Assembly (NCBI GenBank): GCA_900549415.1
Contig: URNX01000071.1
Span: 1 to 11,745, forward strand
Origin: an uncultured bacterium
Lineage (GTDB): Bacteria > Verrucomicrobiota > Lentisphaeria > Victivallales > UBA1829
Direction: 5' to 3'
Length of the DNA stretch: 11,745 nt
This document shows positions 6,975 through 11,745 of the stretch, in pieces (position 1 is the first letter of the stretch; each line of letters opens with the position of its first letter). A model generated the notes under the pieces. That model ran no database searches and had not been told where the DNA came from. It saw nothing but the letters and a program-made list of their open reading frames with translations. The position numbers were made by a program, and so were the translations under genes.

Positions 6975-9818
6975 ATGTCCCAGGAAGAAACCGAAACAAC
7001 CGCTGCGGAAGAAAAACCGCAATTCCGGTTCCGTTATGTGCTCGTGGCAATTTTATTGCTGCTTTTCATACTTTCCATCGCATCCCACAATCCGGCAGAC
7101 CTTGCCGTGCTGGAGGGAGGAAGCACCGAACCGGTGCGGAACCTCATCGGACCGCTCGGCGCAAAAATCGCACGTGTGCTGTTCTATCTCTTCGGACTCG
7201 CCATCTACCCGATTACGGTGTTTCTGCTGATCTGTCTCGGCCGCAGTTTCATTCCTGTTCCGGCAAAACGGAAGGGGTATATCGCCGCGCTCGCAATGGT
7301 GGTGATCGGCATGACGCTGATTATGGCGATGTTCCCCCGCGACATGATCGAATGGACTACAAAGCTCGGGATCGGGCATCCGGGGGCGCCGGAACTTGCG
7401 CTCTCCGGCGGAGTGCTCGGCGCTCAGTTCGCCGCGCCCGCATTCGAAAACGTCCCGGCCGGACTCATCCGCAGGCACATCGGAACCGTCGGAACAATGA
7501 TTGTCTCCATGACCGTCCTTCTGACCGGAATCGTTCTCGTGTTTCTTGCCGACTGGAAAAGCATTCTGCTGAGCAACCTCGACTTCCGCATCCGTCTGAA
7601 GAAGGATCGTCCGGAATATGACACGGAAGAGGACGAGGAGGATTCCGCTTATGCGCCGCCTCCGCCGCAGTATCCGCAGCCGCCCGCCCCTGCACCTGTT
7701 CCGGAACCGGAACAGCGCCCGGAACCTCCGCGTCCGCAGCCGGCACAGTATGCACCGCCTCCGCCCCAGTATCAGCAGCCCTATGCACAGCCGTATCCTC
7801 CGCAGTACGCACCGCCCCCGCCGCAATATCAGCAGCCTTATGCGCAGCCGTATCCGCCGCAGTACGCGCCTCCTCCGCCGCAATATCAGCAGACGCAGTA
7901 TGCGCCGCCTCCGCCGCAGTATCAGCAGCCTGAACCGCCGCATCCGCAGATGGTTCCGGAGACGAATCAGGCTCCGGTTCCGTCCGCATCCGCTCCAGCT
8001 GAGGAGGACGACGGTGTTCCGCCGTTTGACGTTGAGCCGGTGAAGGACGAAAAGAAGTCGCCGCCGGGCTCGTTCTCCAATTTTGAAGGGGAACCGCCGG
8101 AGAAGCCCGGATATCATCCGGAAACCCCGCTTCCTCCGCCGCGTATCACCAATGCAATGAACGGAACCTCCGGAGCCAGCGCCGCGACCGCGCATCTTGC
8201 CCGTGAAACCGCCGGACTCGCTCCGACGCCGGACTATGCGCTTCCGCCGATCACCCTTTTCGATATGGTCAAGGACAACCGCTCGGAAGACCGCGAGCAT
8301 TTGAACCGCACGCAGGAACGGCTCCAGGCAACACTCGACAGTTTCGGTATCGCCGGACGCGTCAGCGACATTGTCATCGGACCGCGCATCACGCGCTTTG
8401 AGGTCCAGCTTGATCCCGGCGTGAAGGTGGAGAAAGTTTCCAGCATCACAAACAATCTTGCGATGGAAATGCAGGCGGAGAGCGTCCGCGTGCTCGCCCC
8501 GATTCCCGGACGCAACGCGGTCGGCATCGAAGTTCCGAACAAAGTTTCGACGGTTGTTTATATCCGCTCTCTGATGGAGGGTGACGAGTGGCGCAAGGCG
8601 AAGGCCGGAGCCAGCAACATTCCGATCATTCTCGGACGCGACGTCGCGGGCAAGGCGGTTATCGCGAACCTCGCGAAGGCGCCGCATCTGCTGATTGCAG
8701 GTTCGACCGGTTCCGGAAAGAGCGTCTGCATGAACACGCTGATTATGAGTCTGCTCTCGAAATTCTCGCCCTATGATCTGCGCCTGATTCTTGTTGACCC
8801 GAAGTTTGTGGAACTGGCGATGTACCGTCCGATTCCGCACCTGATCACGCCTGTCGTGAACAATGCGAAGCAGGTTCCGCTTGCGCTCCGCTGGGGCGTG
8901 AATGAGATGGAGCGGCGTTATCAGATTCTCGCTTCGGTCAAAGCCAAGAACCTGGAGGCGTTCAATAACCGTCCGCACAAGGCGGAGCCGGATCTCGACG
9001 AACACGGCAATGTCATTCCGGACAAGCTGCCGCTGCTGGTGATCATTATCGATGAGCTTGCCGACATCATGATGTCCGAGGCGAAGAGCGAAGTCGAAAC
9101 TTCCATTTGCCGCATTGCGCAGAAGGGACGCGCCGCGGGCATTCACCTGATCATTGCGACGCAGACGCCGCGAAAAGACATTATCACAGGCGTGATCAAG
9201 GCGAACCTTCCGACGAAGATTGCGTTCCGCGTGACGTCGGGCATCGACAGCCGCGTGATTCTGGATACAGCCGGCGCGGAGCGGCTGCTGGGCAACGGCG
9301 ACATGCTCTTCCTTGCTCCGGGCGGCGAAGGCATGGAGCGCGTGCAGGGAACTCTCGTTTCCGACCCCGAAATCCAGCGTGTCGTGGACTTCGTCTCCGC
9401 GCAGGTCCCGCAGAATTTCAACGGCGACGTTGTCGCCGAACCGGAGATTGTCGAGGGCGAGGAAGACGAGGGAAAAGGCAAAAAGAAGAAATACCGTCCG
9501 CAGTTCGATGATGAGGATGATTCGGTCACTGCCGCTCCCGTTTCGTCGGGACCGCCGAGCGAGGCGTTCAAGACGATGGCGGCAAAGTATCTGAAACCGG
9601 GCGATGGCGAGCTTATGCAGAGAGCGCTTGAAATCATCGTGAACGAAAAAAAGGCGAGCACGTCGTATCTTCAGCGGCGTCTGTCGATCGGTTACAACAA
9701 TGCCGCAACTCTGATGGATCAGCTTGAAGAGCGCGGCATTGTGAGCGCTCCGCTTCCGGGCGGACAGAAACGCGAGATTCTCATTCTCGACGAACTCATT
9801 GAAACGAATAAAATTTAA
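6975..9818 (+). CDS. ftsK: DNA translocase FtsK/SpoIIIE family
   Basis: A 947-residue septal DNA pump that clears and aligns chromosome termini during division. The N-terminal membrane domain has about four hydrophobic segments (roughly 20-37, 64-90, 101-120, 170-192). A Pro/Gln/Tyr-rich linker follows (about 225-345) with tandem 19-residue repeats, then the alpha/beta motor. Walker A is GSTGSGKS (576-583) and Walker B LLVIIIDELADIM (687-699, Asp693-Glu694). The FtsK signatures IDSRVILD and GAERLLGNGDML lie at 757-777. After a charged insert (825-850), the C-terminal gamma winged helix (about 880-940) carries QRRLSIGYNNAATLMDQLEERGIV, the part that reads polar DNA sequences and contacts XerD. 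All parts look intact, so it should be functional. AAGGAG lies eight bases before the ATG. It heads an operon with a RodZ-like gene 17 bases downstream. Confidence 0.97.
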   Translation: MSQEETETTAAEEKPQFRFRYVLVAILLLLFILSIASHNPADLAVLEGGSTEPVRNLIGPLGAKIARVLFYLFGLAIYPITVFLLICLGRSFIPVPAKRKGYIAALAMVVIGMTLIMAMFPRDMIEWTTKLGIGHPGAPELALSGGVLGAQFAAPAFENVPAGLIRRHIGTVGTMIVSMTVLLTGIVLVFLADWKSILLSNLDFRIRLKKDRPEYDTEEDEEDSAYAPPPPQYPQPPAPAPVPEPEQRPEPPRPQPAQYAPPPPQYQQPYAQPYPPQYAPPPPQYQQPYAQPYPPQYAPPPPQYQQTQYAPPPPQYQQPEPPHPQMVPETNQAPVPSASAPAEEDDGVPPFDVEPVKDEKKSPPGSFSNFEGEPPEKPGYHPETPLPPPRITNAMNGTSGASAATAHLARETAGLAPTPDYALPPITLFDMVKDNRSEDREHLNRTQERLQATLDSFGIAGRVSDIVIGPRITRFEVQLDPGVKVEKVSSITNNLAMEMQAESVRVLAPIPGRNAVGIEVPNKVSTVVYIRSLMEGDEWRKAKAGASNIPIILGRDVAGKAVIANLAKAPHLLIAGSTGSGKSVCMNTLIMSLLSKFSPYDLRLILVDPKFVELAMYRPIPHLITPVVNNAKQVPLALRWGVNEMERRYQILASVKAKNLEAFNNRPHKAEPDLDEHGNVIPDKLPLLVIIIDELADIMMSEAKSEVETSICRIAQKGRAAGIHLIIATQTPRKDIITGVIKANLPTKIAFRVTSGIDSRVILDTAGAERLLGNGDMLFLAPGGEGMERVQGTLVSDPEIQRVVDFVSAQVPQNFNGDVVAEPEIVEGEEDEGKGKKKKYRPQFDDEDDSVTAAPVSSGPPSEAFKTMAAKYLKPGDGELMQRALEIIVNEKKASTSYLQRRLSIGYNNAATLMDQLEERGIVSAPLPGGQKREILILDELIETNKI
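7746..7931 (+). repeat. 57-bp tandem repeat in the ftsK linker
   Basis: Two full 57-base units (7746-7802, 7803-7859) encode the same 19 residues, beginning QYAPPPPQYQQPYAQPYPP. Partial units follow at 7860-7895 and 7896-7931, each restarting with QYAPPPPQYQQ. Synonymous differences between units show the duplications are not brand new. The tract lengthens the disordered linker between the membrane and motor domains. Confidence 0.9.
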
Positions 9819-9835
9819 AGGAACGGATCCCAACC

Positions 9836-10846
9836 ATGAATGACGAACAGACACATCCCGCACAGCCTCAGGGGAACGATCTTTTTACTCATGCGGCGGC
9901 AAACGACGCGCGCGTTCAGGAAAACCTGACCGCGGCCGGTCCCTCCGCTTATGCCCCTCCGCAGTTCGCCGCGAGCTCTCCGGAGGCGAAGGCGACTCCG
10001 GGCGAAATCGGCGAACCTTCGTATATCGCACGGAATCTCTCCGCGTCGGCGGAACCGGTAATCGTGACCAGCCAGCCCCGTCCGGAAGGCGTTCTGCACT
10101 CCGCCGCTCCAGCACCTGCACCTGCGCCCGCGATGACAGCATCCGCCGTTCCGCCGCAGAGCTATTCCGAACGTCCGGCGGGGAAGCCGCAGCCGCGCTA
10201 TGGACAGGTCCGCACGCGTGAAGCGGTCATTCCGCCCTCCGTGGAACGCAACAAACGCACGCTTTCCATTGATGCGGAACACGCCACGATCGGCGCGATT
10301 ATGAGCGATGCCCGCAAGCAGGCGGGACTGAGCATTGAACAGGCGGAGCAGCTCACGCACATCAAGAAAAACTACATCGCCGCGCTGGAAAACGACAATG
10401 CGGCAGAACTTCCGCCGGGAATCTTCCCGACCGCGTATGTCCGTTCGCTCTGTGGCGCATACAATCTCAACGACGCCGGACGTGAAATCGCCCTTCGCAA
10501 GGTTCGCGAAACCTTTGCAGTGCATGACCCGGTTCCCGATCAGTTCATCCACAATCTGGAGCAGAATGTTCAGCGCAACGTCGCGGAAGAGCAGCGCGTG
10601 AACAAAATTTTCTATCTGGCGGTTGCGGGCGCGGCGACTCTTCTGGTCTTGCTGATCGCGGGGATCATTCTGATCACCCTCTCTCTGCGTGCACCGTCAA
10701 GCTCGAAGAGCGCTCCGGATGCATCAGTTGCCGCGCAGACTCAGCGGAGTGCGCCGATTTCGAATTTTGACGCGGCGCGTCTGGAGGCGTTGACACCGGT
10801 GCAGATTCCGGCCCTGATGCGGACCTTGCCGCCAGCGGTGAACTGA
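9836..10846 (+). CDS. RodZ-like helix-turn-helix membrane protein
   Basis: A 336-residue protein with a RodZ-type HTH (HTH_25) at about 150-215: TIGAIMSDARKQAGLSIEQA, then HIKKNYIAALENDN and the hallmark LPPGIFPTAYVRSLCGAYNLN. A single membrane helix follows at about 257-283 and a short C-terminal tail. RodZ links the MreB cytoskeleton to the cell-wall elongation machinery, its HTH serving protein contacts rather than DNA. Two features are odd: the HTH is preceded by about 148 residues of Ala/Pro-rich low-complexity sequence, where RodZ normally begins with the HTH; and the roughly 50-residue tail is too short for the usual periplasmic DUF4115 domain. The ATG at 9836 comes 17 bases after ftsK; the nearest Shine-Dalgarno (AAAGGA) is unusually distant. 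A transcription regulator tethered to the membrane is an alternative. Confidence 0.75.
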   Translation: MNDEQTHPAQPQGNDLFTHAAANDARVQENLTAAGPSAYAPPQFAASSPEAKATPGEIGEPSYIARNLSASAEPVIVTSQPRPEGVLHSAAPAPAPAPAMTASAVPPQSYSERPAGKPQPRYGQVRTREAVIPPSVERNKRTLSIDAEHATIGAIMSDARKQAGLSIEQAEQLTHIKKNYIAALENDNAAELPPGIFPTAYVRSLCGAYNLNDAGREIALRKVRETFAVHDPVPDQFIHNLEQNVQRNVAEEQRVNKIFYLAVAGAATLLVLLIAGIILITLSLRAPSSSKSAPDASVAAQTQRSAPISNFDAARLEALTPVQIPALMRTLPPAVN

Positions 10847-10851
10847 GGAGG
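10845..10851 (+). promoter_or_regulatory. Ribosome binding site overlapping the RodZ-like stop codon
   Basis: GAGGAGG begins within the TGA stop (10844-10846) of the RodZ-like gene and lies six bases before the ATG at 10858, indicating coupled translation of the last two genes of the operon. Confidence 0.7.
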
Positions 10852-10857
10852 TCCGCC

Positions 10858-11406
10858 ATGCTGGTCAGATGTCCGGATTGCGGAAAAAAGGTTTCCGCCT
10901 CTGCGTCGAGCTGTCCGCACTGCGGCGCTCCGGTGAAGGAGCTCCGCAGACAGAATCCGCCGGAAGACTCTTCCTCTTCGGCGCCGTACACGCCGGGCAA
11001 GGGCTTTGACTTCGTCGGTTTTCTGGTTCGGTTGATCAAGGGGATCCTTGCCGTTTGCGCGGTGCTGCTGATTCTGCTTGCGATTCTGTTTTTTGCAATC
11101 CGGGCGGATCTGTTCGGATTCCGGAGCGGGCTGCGCAAGATTGCGGATTCCGATTCCGGAACGGGTTCGCGTGTGGACAATTCCAATTCGCGGGTGATGT
11201 TCAAGTACTATCTCGGTTCAATACTGGATTCGGTGGAAGGCATTGAGCGGAAAGCTCCTTCGGATCCGGAGAGCCGCGAAGCATTTGTCGTGGAACCGGA
11301 ATCGAAAACCGTCCCGAAGGTTCCGGAAAAGAAGACGGAACCGCGTGTTCTGGACCGTGTCGAGCGCAAGCCCATTGAGCTCCCGCCGCCCCCGCCGCAG
11401 GATTGA
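10858..11406 (+). CDS. Zinc-ribbon single-pass membrane protein, function unknown
   Basis: A 182-residue protein with an N-terminal treble-clef-like zinc ribbon: CPDC (Cys5, Cys8) and CPHC (Cys19, Cys22), the layout of the zinc_ribbon_2/DZR families. A polar linker leads to one strongly hydrophobic segment at about 59-82, and then a charged tail ending in a proline run (PPPPPP near 176-181). The ribbon is presumably cytoplasmic and the tail periplasmic. No enzymatic motif is seen. It follows the RodZ-like gene by 11 bases with a strong ribosome binding site, so it belongs to the ftsK operon. A structural or adaptor role in envelope biogenesis or division is a guess from context. It ends 27 bases from the convergent gene to the right. 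Confidence 0.8.
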   Translation: MLVRCPDCGKKVSASASSCPHCGAPVKELRRQNPPEDSSSSAPYTPGKGFDFVGFLVRLIKGILAVCAVLLILLAILFFAIRADLFGFRSGLRKIADSDSGTGSRVDNSNSRVMFKYYLGSILDSVEGIERKAPSDPESREAFVVEPESKTVPKVPEKKTEPRVLDRVERKPIELPPPPPQD

Positions 11407-11433
11407 ACCGGAGACAACGGATTCAGAGGGGAA

Positions 11434-11745
11434 TTAAAAATCTTTTTTTGAGATGACAACAGAAAAGATTTTATAATCCGCGGTTATATAGTTATAGATA
11501 ATAAGCATCTCTGTTTTTTTGATGTATTCTGCATCAGGAGATGCCTTGATTCCTTTAACTATTGCGTTTTTCGCTTCCGCGCAGTTGAACCCATTGGAAC
11601 TTTTTATTGGAAGAGGAAAGTCAAAAAACAGCGTGCGAGTTGCATCATCCCTTCGTACACTTATTCCGGAGTTGACCTTTTTTGCAGCGGCTTTGGCAAA
11701 CATGTCGAACCAGGTATCTTTAATATCTTCTGCAAAGCAGGAAAG
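11434..11745 (-). CDS. C-terminal part of an unknown, probably exported protein (runs off window)
   Basis: The frame is open from the right edge to a TAA at 11434-11436, giving 103 residues with no start needed inside the window. The first visible residues, LSCFAEDIKDTWFD, look like the end of a signal peptide with cleavage after an Ala, so the gene probably starts only a few tens of bases beyond the edge. An internal ATG at 11703 is possible but less likely because the frame stays open upstream. The sequence is Lys- and Ile-rich with alternating strands (TRTLFFDFPLP, TEMLIIYNYI) and matches no family I recognise. It is clearly more AT-rich than the genes to its left, which may indicate separate ancestry. 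It converges on the zinc-ribbon gene with no obvious hairpin between them. Confidence 0.6.
   Translation of the reverse strand, partial: LSCFAEDIKDTWFDMFAKAAAKKVNSGISVRRDDATRTLFFDFPLPIKSSNGFNCAEAKNAIVKGIKASPDAEYIKKTEMLIIYNYITADYKIFSVVISKKDF

Noticed and set aside
7053..9863. A 936-codon open frame on the minus strand opposite ftsK
   Set aside because: It mirrors ftsK almost end to end. Its product is Arg/His/Asn-rich with low-complexity Arg-Leu runs opposite the Pro-rich repeats and has no recognisable domain. GC-biased third positions of ftsK suppress antisense stops, while ftsK itself has every family motif.
11407..11433. Possible terminator between the zinc-ribbon gene and the right-edge gene
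   Set aside because: Only a three-base CCG/CGG stem is visible before the T-rich stretch, too weak to call an intrinsic terminator.

Overview
The window looks like chromosomal DNA from a Gram-negative anaerobe, with moderately GC-rich coding regions and AT-rich spacers. Two PilB/GspE-type ATPases in tandem, a lipoprotein sugar-binding protein beside a carbohydrate-esterase-like hydrolase, a large FtsK with a long Pro/Gln linker, and a DUF3791/DUF3990 module together suggest a gut member of the PVC group, perhaps Lentisphaerota (Victivallis-like). That placement is inferred from gene content and style, not from a marker gene.

Layout. (1) Positions 1-83 may hold the last codons of a gene that starts outside the window. 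(2) 84-436 is an AT-rich leader or promoter region. (3) 437-2269 (+) is a two-gene operon: a cytoplasmic alpha/beta-hydrolase esterase, then a lipoprotein ABC-type sugar-binding protein. It ends at a strong bidirectional terminator (2291-2324). (4) 2344-5768 (-) is an operon of two paralogous type II secretion / type IV pilus assembly ATPases, transcribed leftward from a near-consensus sigma-70 promoter at 5818-5846. (5) 5975-6877 (+) is a compact, translationally overlapping trio, DUF3791 - DUF3990 - DUF3791. DUF3990 shows an ADP-ribosyltransferase-like motif layout, so this is a candidate toxin-antitoxin or defence module. It has its own extended -10 promoter and is bracketed by a perfect 12-bp direct repeat, as if dropped into the spacer between the ATPase operon and ftsK. 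(6) 6975-11406 (+) is a three-gene envelope/division operon: FtsK DNA translocase, a RodZ-like HTH membrane protein with an unusual N-terminal extension, and a zinc-ribbon single-pass membrane protein. (7) 11434-11745 (-) is the C-terminal part of an AT-rich, probably secreted unknown protein that runs off the right edge.

How the genes work together. The left operon probably takes up and trims acylated carbohydrate. The ATPases power pilus or secretion machinery whose other parts lie elsewhere. The ftsK operon couples chromosome segregation at the septum with envelope and cytoskeletal factors. The central trio is the accessory element and the best candidate for under-described biology. No tRNA, rRNA, CRISPR array or transposase gene was seen.
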